NCBI RefSeq assembly: GCF_900607235.1
Contig: NZ_LR027850.1
Span: 450,043-514,042, forward strand
Direction of reading: 5' to 3'
Source of the DNA: Olivibacter jilunii
GTDB lineage: Bacteria > Bacteroidota > Bacteroidia > Sphingobacteriales > Sphingobacteriaceae
Length of the DNA stretch: 64,000 bases
Below are positions 35,015-44,465 of this stretch, one piece after another. Below the pieces are notes generated by a model that was not told the origin of the DNA, searched no databases, and saw only the letters and a list, made by a program, of their open reading frames with translations. Within the stretch, counting starts at the first letter, position 1, and each line of letters begins with the position of its first letter. The position numbers were made by a program, and so were the translations under genes.

Positions 35015-37117
35015 ATGAGAGTAGCGTTAGTAGGGAATCCGAATACGGGTAAATCAACTTTGTTCAATAGTCTGACCGGACTCAATCAAAAAGTTGGGAA
35101 CTTTCCAGGTATTACCGTTGATAAAAAAACAGGAACCACTAAACTTCCAAACGGAAAGCATGTGGAAATCATCGATTTGCCGGGTTGTTATAGCCTTTAT
35201 CCTAAAAGTCGGGATGAGGCAATTGTGCTGGAAGTATTGACGAATCCCAAAAATGCTTCTCATCCGGATCTGATCGTGGTGGTGGTGGACGCTACCAATC
35301 TTAAACGGAATCTGTTGTTGTTTACGCAAGTTGCGGATCTTAAAATTCCGATTATTTTGGCGCTGAATATGTCGGATGCCGCTCGGAAAGAAAAAATCCT
35401 GATCGATGTAGATAAAATGTCTCAAAAGTTGGGTGTTCAAGTGGTGCCTATCAGTGCCCGTAAAAATGAGAATATAGAATTATTAAAGCAGGCTATTGCA
35501 GACGCACCCGGCATTGCGCTGCAAAAGCAAAGTATTGAGGTTTGTGAAATTGCTCCGGCACTGATCTCGCAGATAAAGCAGGATATTCGTATAAAGGAAG
35601 ATTATGTAGCGCTTTTACTTGCTCATCAACATGAGATACTCGATTATCTTACCGAAGAAGAGAGCAACCATATCGAATCGTTGGAACAGGCAAACGCATT
35701 CCAGCCTCAACATTCGCAAACCAAAGAAACGATTGCTCGATATGATTTTATTAGCACGGTTTTACAGGAATCGGTAAAGCAAATGCCTAAGAATATAGCG
35801 GAAACACCGACAGGTAAAATCGATCGCATTTTGACGCATCGGGTCTGGGGTTTTGTCTCTTTCCTGGCTATTCTTTTACTCATCTTTCAAGCGATATTTG
35901 CCTGGGCCGAGTATCCTATGGGTTTAATAGAAAGTTTTTTTGCCTGGCTGGATGAAATAGGAAGACAGTATATCCCCGAAGGAGTTTTAGCTGATCTCTT
36001 ATTGGATGGCATCTTAGCAGGGCTGGGCGGGGTATTGGTGTTCATCCCCCAGATTGCCATTCTCTTTGGTTTTATTGCCATTTTGGAGGACACGGGTTAT
36101 ATGGCCAGAATCACCTTCTTGATGGATAAGATTATGCGAAAAGTTGGGTTGAACGGAAAGTCGGTCGTGCCAATGATCGGCGGTTTAGCCTGTGCCGTAC
36201 CGTCTATTATGGCGACGAGAAATATTGAAAGCTGGAAAGATCGGATTATTACCATAATGGTAACGCCTCTCATTAGCTGTGCGGCACGTTTACCGGTATA
36301 TACCTTACTAATTTCTTTGGTTGTGCCAAACGATAAGATTTGGGGTTTCTTTAATCTGCAAGGCTTGGCCCTGATGGGCATGTATTTAATAGGTACGATA
36401 GGAGCCATTGTAGTTGCCTGGGTTATGAAAAAAGTCATAAAAACCAAGGAGAAATCCTATTTTATCCTGGAATTGCCTGTGTATCGGGCACCGCGGTGGA
36501 AAAATGTCTTCTTAACTATGTACGAGAAAGTGAAGACTTTTGTTTTGCAGGTAGGGAAGGTAATTATTGCCATGTCCATTGTTTTGTGGGTGCTAGCAAC
36601 TTACGGTCCTCCGGGACGAATGGAGGCTATCGAAGAAAAATATCAAACTGAAGATTACGTAAACAACTACTCGGAAGAGGAACGGCAATTTTTGGAATCA
36701 GCAGAGAAGCTGGAGAATTCGTACGTTGGTATCTTGGGAAAGACGATTGAACCGGCTATAAGACCCTTGGGTTTCGACTGGAAAATTGGTATAGCGCTGA
36801 TTACTTCTTTTGCTGCACGTGAAGTTTTTGTGGGAACGATGGCTACCATTTATAGTGTAGAAGAACCTGAAGACGATACCTCAACAATTCGACAAAAGAT
36901 GCTCAGCTCAAAGGATAGTATAACAGGGAAACCGATTTATACGGTAGCCTCGGCTTTTTCTCTTATGATATTTTATGCTTTTGCCATGCAATGTATCAGT
37001 ACCATCGCGGTGGTACATCGGGAAACTAAAAGTTGGAAGTGGCCAATTATCCAGTTGACCTACATGACGGCTTTGGCTTATTTTTCCTCTCTATTGGTGT
37101 TCCAATTGTTAAAATAG
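35015..37117 (+). CDS. feoB: FeoB, ferrous iron transporter
   Basis: 700 residues. An N-terminal G domain has G1 GNPNTGKST at 7-15, G3 DLPGCYSL, G4 LNMSD and a GDI-like helical part to about 265. From about 280 the membrane part has two Gate repeats: one with GGLACAVPSIMATRNIESWKDR (conserved Cys) and one near the end with TSFAAREVFVGTMATIY. It carries Fe(II) across the inner membrane. It forms an operon with feoA; no feoC is visible. Confidence 0.97.
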   Translation: MRVALVGNPNTGKSTLFNSLTGLNQKVGNFPGITVDKKTGTTKLPNGKHVEIIDLPGCYSLYPKSRDEAIVLEVLTNPKNASHPDLIVVVVDATNLKRNLLLFTQVADLKIPIILALNMSDAARKEKILIDVDKMSQKLGVQVVPISARKNENIELLKQAIADAPGIALQKQSIEVCEIAPALISQIKQDIRIKEDYVALLLAHQHEILDYLTEEESNHIESLEQANAFQPQHSQTKETIARYDFISTVLQESVKQMPKNIAETPTGKIDRILTHRVWGFVSFLAILLLIFQAIFAWAEYPMGLIESFFAWLDEIGRQYIPEGVLADLLLDGILAGLGGVLVFIPQIAILFGFIAILEDTGYMARITFLMDKIMRKVGLNGKSVVPMIGGLACAVPSIMATRNIESWKDRIITIMVTPLISCAARLPVYTLLISLVVPNDKIWGFFNLQGLALMGMYLIGTIGAIVVAWVMKKVIKTKEKSYFILELPVYRAPRWKNVFLTMYEKVKTFVLQVGKVIIAMSIVLWVLATYGPPGRMEAIEEKYQTEDYVNNYSEEERQFLESAEKLENSYVGILGKTIEPAIRPLGFDWKIGIALITSFAAREVFVGTMATIYSVEEPEDDTSTIRQKMLSSKDSITGKPIYTVASAFSLMIFYAFAMQCISTIAVVHRETKSWKWPIIQLTYMTALAYFSSLLVFQLLK

Positions 37118-37292
37118 ACAAAAGTGTCTTCGTGTCAAGTCGAACTTATCCAGAGCGATAGTTAAAAATTGATTAAGAAAAACGTTCGTTTATTACAGGC
37201 ATTATTCCAATGTAAATATTAGGTGTTCAGGAACTTGCCGTGAAAGCCTTGTTTATTCTGAATATCTTGCTATTTTTAGCGTCGTATTTAAA

Positions 37293-37904
37293 ATGATTGA
37301 AAAAACAAGGTTAGCATTAGAAAAATATGTTCCGAAGCAGGCTGCCCCAATAATTGCCCGTTGGATTCATCAAGCACCCTGCCTTTTTAAGATCAGCAAA
37401 AGCCGGACATCTAAGTTTGGTGATTACAGATCGCCGTACAAAGACAAAGGACATCGTATCTCGGTCAACCATAACCTGAACCCCTATGCTTTTTTGGTAA
37501 CAACAGTGCATGAATTCGCGCATCTGAAAACTTGGAATGAACACAGAACAAAGGCAAAACCTCATGGTATAGAATGGAAACAGAATTTTAAATTATTAAT
37601 GAAACCTTTTTTTGAAATGGAGGTGTTCCCGGATGATGTGAGACAAGCGGTATTAAGTTACTTGGCAAATCCGGCTGCTTCCAGTTGCTCGGATCTAACG
37701 TTATATCGTATATTGAAACAATATGATCATCCTAAAAATGGGCATGTTAGGGTGGAAGAACTAGCATTGGGTAGTGCTTTTGCACTTCCCAATGGACGAA
37801 TCTTTAAAAAAGGGGAAAAAAATCGAACCCGTTTTCGATGCGAAGAATTAGCGACCGGCAAAATTTATTTATTTAGTCCCGTAGCTGAAGTGTTCAAGCT
37901 GTAA
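37293..37904 (+). CDS. SprT-like zinc metalloprotease-domain protein
   Basis: 203 residues. The zinc motif HEFAH (H73, E74, H77) lies in TTVHEFAHLKTWNEH and a third ligand is probably the His in KPHGIEWK, as in SprT/Spartan-like domains. The C-terminal part (about 140-203) has the small beta fold VRVEELALGSAFALPNGRIF often seen in Bacteroidota SprT proteins, without the zinc-ribbon cysteines. The last codons TTC AAG CTG TAA run straight into repeat words of copy C. A role in DNA-protein adduct repair is known for Spartan, not for this branch. Confidence 0.88.
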   Translation: MIEKTRLALEKYVPKQAAPIIARWIHQAPCLFKISKSRTSKFGDYRSPYKDKGHRISVNHNLNPYAFLVTTVHEFAHLKTWNEHRTKAKPHGIEWKQNFKLLMKPFFEMEVFPDDVRQAVLSYLANPAASSCSDLTLYRILKQYDHPKNGHVRVEELALGSAFALPNGRIFKKGEKNRTRFRCEELATGKIYLFSPVAEVFKL

Positions 37905-38371
37905 GCTTTAGCTTAGTTAATAAGTGAACTTGTTACCCCAGCCAGTTATAAGTTTTAAGTTATAGGTTTTAAGTAAGAGCTTCTGCTACTATAAGGCCGT
38001 AAGCTATAGGCTCTAAGCTGTAGGCGTACCGAATTACCCTAGCCGGTTATAAGTTCTAAGTTATAGGTTTTAAGTAGGGGCTTCTGCTAATGTGGTAACC
38101 ATTATCACATTGGCTCATTCGCCAGCTGTCAGTAATCAGCTTTCAGTCGCACCAGCCCTTATCACATCGTCACATTGGCTAACCGGCCGTAGGAAGCTCA
38201 TGAGTGCCTAAAAAGCAAGCACTTACGAATAGTTGTCACATCTGCTAACCGACCGTAGGGAGCTCATGAGTGCCGAAAAAGCAAACACTTACGAATAATT
38301 GGCTAATTGTCACATTGGCTATTCACGATTTTCCTACTTAACAACTTAACTACTCCCTATTTAACTGCTCC
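37905..38371 (-). repeat. mosaic 3'-end repeat, copy C
   Basis: Fills the gap between the convergent stops of the SprT-like gene and yceH. It contains tandem TTATAAGTTTTAAGTTATAG words, the block CTAATGTGGTAACCATTATC, AGTAATCAGCTTTCAG, two cores with GAGCTCATGAGTGCC or a close variant, and ends as an inverted-repeat arm that enters yceH. Its orientation is that of copy A. Confidence 0.85.
38178..38309 (-). repeat. tandem duplication of the 66-nt repeat core
   Basis: Two copies (38178-38243 and 38244-38309) of the core from GCTAACCGxCCGTAGG through GCACTTACGAAT, differing at a few positions. Copies A, B and E carry one core each. Confidence 0.8.
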
Positions 38372-38388
38372 CTAATAAAGCTCCTTCA
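38318..38388 (-). repeat. inverted repeat arm entering yceH (partner 42915-42999)
   Basis: 71 nt whose reverse complement is found at 42915-42999, identical except for a 14-nt insertion in the partner. The arm includes the yceH stop and the last five codons (KELY stop plus part of the codon before). Confidence 0.92.
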
Positions 38389-39034
38389 TTAACTTTTCAA
38401 ATGCCTCTTTTAATTCTTCAAGTTCTTGTTCTACCTTGGCTAAGCGAGCTTCCAACATGCCTGTATCTTGGATGTTTATAGCAGACACTTCATTGAATTC
38501 ACTGCTTTCAAAATCAGGCATGCCACCAAAAAGATGCATATAACGAACCTCTTTTTGTCCGGGTCTCTTGGGAACTTGAATAATCATGGCAGGCAGTTCC
38601 GCTTCTTTGCTCAGCTTATCTAGATACTCCTGAATTTCTGCCAATGATTCAAATTCGTAAAGCCGGCCGGAATTACTGTTGATCTCGCCAACGGTTAGCG
38701 GACCTCTTAAAAGCAGAAGACATAAAATAGCTACTTCGGCGGGTATAATCGGATATAGAACACTTAAGGTATGTCTGTATTTAATGGTGCGGCTGGTGCC
38801 TCCGGTAGCCGTAGCAACTAAACCTTTCTTCCGCAAAGAATCCAATGCCGCTATAACGGTGTCGTCGTCATATTGCACGACAGGCTTCCGCGATGATTTT
38901 TGATTGCAAGCCGCTGTCAAACTGTTTAATGTTAGCGGATAATATTCGGGTGTCGTTTTGCTTTTTTCCATTAAAGAACCCAATACCCGCTGTTCTTCAT
39001 TAGTTAATATAGGTAAGGTAATCTGTTGTTCCAT
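38372..39034 (-). CDS. YceH-family protein (DUF480)
   Basis: 220 residues. Two winged-helix-like repeats are visible: LTNEEQRVLGSLMEKSKTTPEYYPLTLNSL with ACNQKSSRKP at the start, and VAILCLLLLRGPLTVGEI with a following helix from about 105. The last 25 residues form a Glu/Lys-rich coiled coil. The fold suggests DNA or protein binding; no function is established. The final codons (KELY) are identical in DNA to those of poxB and lie in an inverted repeat. It diverges from ispG. Confidence 0.9.
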   Translation of the reverse strand: MEQQITLPILTNEEQRVLGSLMEKSKTTPEYYPLTLNSLTAACNQKSSRKPVVQYDDDTVIAALDSLRKKGLVATATGGTSRTIKYRHTLSVLYPIIPAEVAILCLLLLRGPLTVGEINSNSGRLYEFESLAEIQEYLDKLSKEAELPAMIIQVPKRPGQKEVRYMHLFGGMPDFESSEFNEVSAINIQDTGMLEARLAKVEQELEELKEAFEKLMKELY

Positions 39035-39056
39035 GGCTAAAGATAGGAAAATTACC

Positions 39057-39064
39057 TAACTTTG
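39057..39064 (+). promoter_or_regulatory. -7 box TAACTTTG before ispG
   Basis: Fits TAnnTTTG; a transcript start near 39071 leaves a leader of about 10 nt before ATG 39082 and supports that start over GTG 39064. Confidence 0.6.
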
Positions 39065-39081
39065 TGCAACACATACAGGTT

Positions 39082-41094
39082 ATGGATTTAACGAAGAAAT
39101 TAACGCTCCCCGGAAAATATTGTGAATCGTTGACGCATTATAAGCGTTGGCTTACACGAGAGGTACAAATCGGCGATGTTCCGATGGGAGGTACGCATCC
39201 AATCCGCATTCAAAGTATGACAACGGTGGATACGATGGATACCAAGGGCTCTGTTGAACAGACGTTACGAATGGTGGAGGCCGGTTGCGAGTATGTGCGG
39301 ATCACGGCTCCCAGTATCAAGGAAGCGCAAAACTTAGCTGAGATAAAAAAAGAGCTACTCAAAAGAGGGTGCAAAGTCCCACTGGTCGCAGACATTCATT
39401 TTACGCCAAATGCGGCAGAAGTAGCAGCGCGTATTGTTGAAAAGGTACGGGTGAACCCCGGAAATTATGCTGATAAGAAGAAATTTGACCAGCTGACTTA
39501 CACCGATGCAGCCTATCAGGCAGAGCTAGAGAGAATCTATACCAAGTTTGCTCCTTTGGTAAAAATCTGTAAGGAGTATGGTACCGCCATGCGAATCGGT
39601 ACAAATCACGGTTCTTTATCGGATCGAATCATGAGTCATTATGGCGATACGCCCGAAGGTATGGTGGAGTCTGCACTCGAGTTTATCCGCATCTGTGAAG
39701 ATCTTCATTATTACAACCTCGTCATTTCAATGAAATCAAGTAACCCGCAGGTGATGGTACAAGCGTATCGTTTGCTCGTGGAAAAGATGGTGGCCGAAGG
39801 GATGAACTATCCCTTACATTTAGGTGTCACAGAAGCGGGCGATGGAGAGGATGGGAGAATCAAATCGGCCGTAGGGATCGGTACCTTATTGGAAGATGGA
39901 CTTGGAGACACGGTGAGGGTATCGTTAACAGAAGAGCCGGAATTGGAGGCACCGGTGGCTAGAGCATTAGTAAACCGTTACGTAAAACGTGCAGAACAAG
40001 TGTTGGAGATCAATTATTCACAAGAAATTGTAACTAATTCGAAACTTATCGTAGAAAACTTGGGCAGCCGACATGAAACGAAAGAGGTGAATGCCTTTAT
40101 CGGCGGATCAATGGTCCCCCGTGTGGTGGCTGACTTATCTAACAAGCGATTGATAGACCCTATGGTATTAAAGGATATCGGATATATATACGACCCCCTG
40201 TTGGATAAATATCATATGGGTGATCAATCCGTTGATTTTGTTTTTTTTGGTGATAATTTGCCCTCCTTTACCATGCCGGGAAACTTAAAACAGGTTTACA
40301 ACTTTGCCACCTGGTTGGGTTTAACGAATAAAGAGAATGCGCATCCATTATATACACTCCATGATTATATAAATGCTAGTGAACGTGATACCAATCTTAA
40401 TTTGGTGCGCATTTTTCACGATGACTTAGAAAGCGAAGCGTTCGAAAATTTACCGATGGATCAAACCCTGGTTTTTGTTTTGGAGACAAGACAGCTGCAT
40501 GGTATGGCCGATCAACGGGAATTTTTTGTAAAGCTAAGGAGTTGGGGACTGGAGATGCCGGTTATTGTGAAGCGATCTTATGATCCGGTAGAATTTAGCG
40601 GACCGGTAGGCGATATGATGAGTCCTGAAGAACCTATTTCTAAACTGCAATTATATGCTGCAACTGATTTAGGAGGGCTCTTGATAGATGGAATGGGCAA
40701 TGGTATATGGATTGATGCAGCTTCCATTCCAACCGATAAGCTTGCATCCGCGTCGTTTGCTATCTTGCAGGCAACGCGTTCGAGAATTTCAAAAACTGAA
40801 TATATTTCCTGTCCAAGTTGTGGTCGCACTTTATTCGATTTACAGGAAACCACGCAAATGATCAGGAGCCGAACGAATCATCTGAAAGGATTAAAGATAG
40901 CCATTATGGGCTGTATTGTAAATGGTCCGGGTGAAATGGCCGATGCAGACTACGGTTATGTGGGTGCAGGGCCCGATAGGGTGACACTCTATCGGGGAAA
41001 AGAGGTTGTGAAGAAAAACGTGCAGTCTGCAGATGCTTTGAATGAGCTGATAGAAATTATCCGAGCTGACGGCAATTGGGTTGAATTTGCTTAA
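39082..41094 (+). CDS. ispG: 4-hydroxy-3-methylbut-2-enyl diphosphate synthase (long form)
   Basis: 670 residues. It reduces MEcPP to HMBPP in the MEP isoprenoid pathway. The N-terminal TIM barrel (VQIGDVPMGGTHPIRIQSMTT; VRVNPGNYADKK) and C-terminal [4Fe-4S] domain with cysteines in SCPSCGRTLFDLQ and IMGCIVNGPGEMADADYGYV are present. Between them lies an insert of about 250 residues typical of Bacteroidota, Chlamydia and plants. ATG 39082 gives MDLTKKLTLPGKYCES; GTG 39064 is possible but overlaps the -7 box. Confidence 0.97.
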   Translation: MDLTKKLTLPGKYCESLTHYKRWLTREVQIGDVPMGGTHPIRIQSMTTVDTMDTKGSVEQTLRMVEAGCEYVRITAPSIKEAQNLAEIKKELLKRGCKVPLVADIHFTPNAAEVAARIVEKVRVNPGNYADKKKFDQLTYTDAAYQAELERIYTKFAPLVKICKEYGTAMRIGTNHGSLSDRIMSHYGDTPEGMVESALEFIRICEDLHYYNLVISMKSSNPQVMVQAYRLLVEKMVAEGMNYPLHLGVTEAGDGEDGRIKSAVGIGTLLEDGLGDTVRVSLTEEPELEAPVARALVNRYVKRAEQVLEINYSQEIVTNSKLIVENLGSRHETKEVNAFIGGSMVPRVVADLSNKRLIDPMVLKDIGYIYDPLLDKYHMGDQSVDFVFFGDNLPSFTMPGNLKQVYNFATWLGLTNKENAHPLYTLHDYINASERDTNLNLVRIFHDDLESEAFENLPMDQTLVFVLETRQLHGMADQREFFVKLRSWGLEMPVIVKRSYDPVEFSGPVGDMMSPEEPISKLQLYAATDLGGLLIDGMGNGIWIDAASIPTDKLASASFAILQATRSRISKTEYISCPSCGRTLFDLQETTQMIRSRTNHLKGLKIAIMGCIVNGPGEMADADYGYVGAGPDRVTLYRGKEVVKKNVQSADALNELIEIIRADGNWVEFA

Positions 41095-41194
41095 TTTTAA
41101 TCGTCTATTATATACTCAGAACTATCGCTGCCCAAACTAATAAGCCAATGTGTTGTTATTACTAGATCTTACTAACAACCTTAAATTTTTTATC

Positions 41195-42931
41195 ATGGCA
41201 AAAAAAGTGGCAGATCAGCTAGTTGAAACCCTTTGGGACGCAGGAGTTAAACGTATTTATGCAGTTACGGGCGACAGCCTAAATGAGGTAAATGATGCCG
41301 TACGAAGAAATGGCAAGATGCAATGGGTACATGTTCGCCACGAAGAAGCAGGAGCATATGCCGCAGCTGCGGAAGCTGAGTTGAATGGTGTCGCTTGTTG
41401 CGCGGGCAGCAGCGGTCCTGGACATGTACATCTCATCAATGGCCTATATGATGCCAATCGATCCGGGGCTCCTGTATTAGCGATTGCGTCAACTATGCAT
41501 ACCGACGAAATGGGTTCTGATTACTTTCAGGAAACAAATACAATTAAGCTATTCGACGATTGCAGTGTTTACAATCAGATAGCTACGACGCCGAAACAAT
41601 TTCCGAGAATGCTTCAGGCAGCCTTACAACATGCCTATAGTAAAAAAGGTGTGGCGGTTATTGGTATGCCTGGTGATGTAGCCATGGAAGATGCTGCTGA
41701 TATATTGACGGAAACTAGCTTGTTAAAACAAAGGCCCGTAGTACGTCCAAATGACGAAGAATTACAAAGTCTCGCGCAATTGTTGAATCAACATCAACGG
41801 ATTACCCTTTTTTGTGGTATTGGTTGTAAAGAAGCCCATGACGAGGTAGTGGCTTTAGCAAAGAAATTAAACGCACCAGTTGGTTATTCGTTTCGAGGTA
41901 AGATGTATGTGCAATACGACAATCCGAATGAAGTCGGAATGACTGGACTTTTGGGGTTGCCGTCCGCCTACCATGCCATGCACGAATCAGATCTGCTTGT
42001 ATTATTGGGAACTGATTTTCCGTATAAAGACTTTATGCCGGAAAGCTGCGGTATTATTCAAATTGATGAAAAGCCGGAACGGCTGGGACGTAGGGCTAAG
42101 CTCAAAATGGGACTAATGGGCGATATTAAACATACCTTGCAAGCACTGTTGCCACTGTTGGACCAAAATCAAGATGATAGTTTTTTACGAGCGCAATTGA
42201 AGCTTTATGAAAAAGTAAAAGAGACGCAGCAGACTTATGTGAACGACAGAGGGAAAAAGGATAATATATCACCCGAATATTTAGCTCATACGATTGATAA
42301 GTTAGCCACAGATGATGCAATATTCACGGTTGACACCGGCATGAGCTGTGTTTGGGGAGCACGATTTATACAAGCTACCGCTAACCGGGAATTACTTGGT
42401 TCATTTAATCACGGTTCGATGGCCAATGCTATGCCGCAGGCTATTGGTGCCGCCTTTGCCCGGCCTAATCAACAGGTGGTCGCATTTTGTGGTGACGGCG
42501 GACTATCAATGTTATTAGGTGATTTAGCTACGATTGTTCAGTATAATCTTCCAATAAAAGTAATTGTGTTCGACAATCGTTCACTGGGTATGGTAAAGTT
42601 GGAAATGGAAGTGGCTGGCTTGCCCGATTGGCAAACAGATATGTACAATCCGGATTTTGCAACGGTTGCCATGGCGATGGGTATGAAGGGAATATGCATC
42701 GATGAACCGGATAAGGTAGAGCAGGGCATTAAGGAGGCGTTGGCTTATCAAGGACCCGTATTGGTGCACGCAAAAACGAATCCGAACTCGTTGGCAATGC
42801 CGCCGAAGATAGAATTCTCTCAGATGAAGGGTTATGCCATTACAATGGGAAAAATGATACTCAATGGACGAATGGATGAAGTGCTTGATACCGTTAAGAG
42901 CAATTATAAGCATTTGAAGGAGCTTTATTAG
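41195..42931 (+). CDS. poxB: pyruvate dehydrogenase (quinone) / pyruvate oxidase-like
   Basis: 578 residues from ATG 41195. ThDP enzyme: VTGDSLNEVNDAV and the catalytic-Glu segment VRHEEAGAYAAAAEAEL at the start, FAD/central domain, and the ThDP motif CGDGGLSMLLGDLATIVQYN...VFDN at the end. Resemblance to E. coli PoxB is strong, which decarboxylates pyruvate to acetate and passes electrons to quinone at the membrane. Last codons LKELY share their DNA with yceH. It is not in an operon with nuo genes; a repeat separates them. Confidence 0.9.
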   Translation: MAKKVADQLVETLWDAGVKRIYAVTGDSLNEVNDAVRRNGKMQWVHVRHEEAGAYAAAAEAELNGVACCAGSSGPGHVHLINGLYDANRSGAPVLAIASTMHTDEMGSDYFQETNTIKLFDDCSVYNQIATTPKQFPRMLQAALQHAYSKKGVAVIGMPGDVAMEDAADILTETSLLKQRPVVRPNDEELQSLAQLLNQHQRITLFCGIGCKEAHDEVVALAKKLNAPVGYSFRGKMYVQYDNPNEVGMTGLLGLPSAYHAMHESDLLVLLGTDFPYKDFMPESCGIIQIDEKPERLGRRAKLKMGLMGDIKHTLQALLPLLDQNQDDSFLRAQLKLYEKVKETQQTYVNDRGKKDNISPEYLAHTIDKLATDDAIFTVDTGMSCVWGARFIQATANRELLGSFNHGSMANAMPQAIGAAFARPNQQVVAFCGDGGLSMLLGDLATIVQYNLPIKVIVFDNRSLGMVKLEMEVAGLPDWQTDMYNPDFATVAMAMGMKGICIDEPDKVEQGIKEALAYQGPVLVHAKTNPNSLAMPPKIEFSQMKGYAITMGKMILNGRMDEVLDTVKSNYKHLKELY

Positions 42932-42999
42932 GGAGCAGTTAATGGGGAATAGTTAAATAGGGAGTAGTTAAGTTGTTAAGTAGGAAAATCGTGAATAGC
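42915..42999 (+). repeat. inverted repeat arm leaving poxB (partner 38318-38388)
   Basis: Starts in the poxB coding end (TGAAGGAGCTTTATTAG is shared with yceH), continues as GGGAGCAGTTAA, has a 14-nt insertion TGGGGAATAGTTAA, and then 43 nt identical to the partner. Confidence 0.92.
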
Positions 43000-43255
43000 T
43001 AGTGTGATAACCGAACGAAGTCAGTTCATTAAAGCCTTGAAAGTAATTAGACAGTGAATAATAAGCCAATGTGATAATAGTTGCAGTAACACAGGCAGTA
43101 GCAGCGGTACGCCTACAGCTTAGAGCTTATAGCTTACGGCCTTATAGTAGCAGAAGCCCTACTTAAAACCTATAACTTAAAACTTATAACCAGCTAGGGT
43201 AATTCGGTACGCCTACAGCTTAGAGCTTAGAGCTTACCGCCTTATACCGGTATCT
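42932..43255 (+). repeat. mosaic 3'-end repeat, copy D
   Basis: Begins right after the poxB stop. It carries GTGATAACCGAACGAAGTC (as copy B), then CAGCTTAGAGCTTATAGCTT, CCTATAACTTAAAACTTATA and GGTAATTCGGTACGCCTAC words that also occur in copy C on the other strand. No core block is present. Confidence 0.85.
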
Positions 43256-43351
43256 GCAACTCATAACCACGCTCAGCTCTACAGAATAAGTAGTTATTAG
43301 AATCATTCAAAATAAGTTTATTTTCCATTTAGTATTTTCATGCTTAATCAT

Positions 43352-43359
43352 TAAGTTTG
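43352..43359 (+). promoter_or_regulatory. -7 box TAAGTTTG before nuoH
   Basis: Fits TAnnTTTG. It implies that the nuoH-N block has its own promoter, with a leader of about 25 nt to the TTG start. Confidence 0.5.
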
Positions 43360-43388
43360 CATTTATTACAATTAGTGCAAATTTTGTC

Positions 43389-44465
43389 TTGAGTTTTTAC
43401 ATCATATATATTCTGGTTGCCATTCTGTTGTTTACTTTCTTAGCTGGGTTTACGCTTTTTGCCGTGTATGCCGAGCGCAAAGTAGCAGGCTTTGTGCAAG
43501 ATCGACTGGGTCCTATGGAAACCGGTAAATTTGGCAGCTTGCAGACGATTGCCGATATTCTTAAACTTTTGCAAAAGGAGTTTATAACACCTGCTAGCGG
43601 CGATAAGGTGTTGTTTGCAGCTGCTCCGGTTATTGTATTCGTTGCGGTATACCTAGGTTTCGCAGCTATGCCTTGGGCGCCAAATGTGGCACCGGCAGCA
43701 CTCAATTTGGGATTGTTTTATGTAATTGCGATCATATCGGTAGAGGCTATTGGGGTACTGATGGCGGGATGGGGTTCTAATAACAAGTTTTCTTTATTGG
43801 GATCGCTCCGCGCAGTTGCACAGATCGTTTCTTATGAAATACCGGCGGGTTTAGCCTTAATTGCTGCAGTAATGATAACGCAGACACTGGATATGCAGGA
43901 GATGACCATTAATCAAGGAATATTAACAAATGAACGTCTACTTTTCCTTGGTTTTTGGGATGTAAGTGAAATAGGTGGTTTTTTTGCGTGGAATATCTTT
44001 CAAGCACCTCATCTAATATTAGCTTACATCATTTATTTTGTCGCTTCGTTGGCTGAGTGTAATCGGGCCCCTTTCGATATTCCGGAAGCGGAATCGGAAC
44101 TGGTATCGGGTTACCATACGGAATATGGAGGCTTACGCTTTGCCTTCTTCTTTCTGGCCGAATATTGTTTGATGTTTTTGGTATCCATGATTGGCGTAGT
44201 GCTTTTTTTGGGCGGATGGAACACACCACTGCCAAATATAGGAGCCTTGAAATTGGCAGCTTGGACAACGGGAATAGTATGGGGGATTGTTTGGGTGTTA
44301 CTGAAAACCTTAACAATTGTTGGCATTCAGATTTTAATTAGATGGACGCTCCCCCGATTACGTGTGGATCAATTGATGAGTTTATCTTGGAAGGTATTAA
44401 CACCGTTGGCCTTTTTATGTATGGCAATATCCGGTATCTGGCGAATTTTGGTTATGGTCGGTTAG
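43389..44465 (+). CDS. nuoH: NADH-quinone oxidoreductase subunit H
   Basis: 358 residues, eight or more membrane helices. The family motif AERKVAGFVQDRLGPMETGKFG follows the first helix, and the quinone-site segments SVEAIGVLMAGWGSNNKFSLLGSLRAVAQIVSYE and ECNRAPFDIPEAESELVSGYHTEY are complete. The start is TTG, the only start codon that fits, 30 nt behind a -7 box. nuoH is the first nuo gene here; nuoA-G are missing upstream, where poxB and repeat copy D lie. Repeat copy E separates it from nuoI. Confidence 0.96.
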   Translation: MSFYIIYILVAILLFTFLAGFTLFAVYAERKVAGFVQDRLGPMETGKFGSLQTIADILKLLQKEFITPASGDKVLFAAAPVIVFVAVYLGFAAMPWAPNVAPAALNLGLFYVIAIISVEAIGVLMAGWGSNNKFSLLGSLRAVAQIVSYEIPAGLALIAAVMITQTLDMQEMTINQGILTNERLLFLGFWDVSEIGGFFAWNIFQAPHLILAYIIYFVASLAECNRAPFDIPEAESELVSGYHTEYGGLRFAFFFLAEYCLMFLVSMIGVVLFLGGWNTPLPNIGALKLAAWTTGIVWGIVWVLLKTLTIVGIQILIRWTLPRLRVDQLMSLSWKVLTPLAFLCMAISGIWRILVMVG

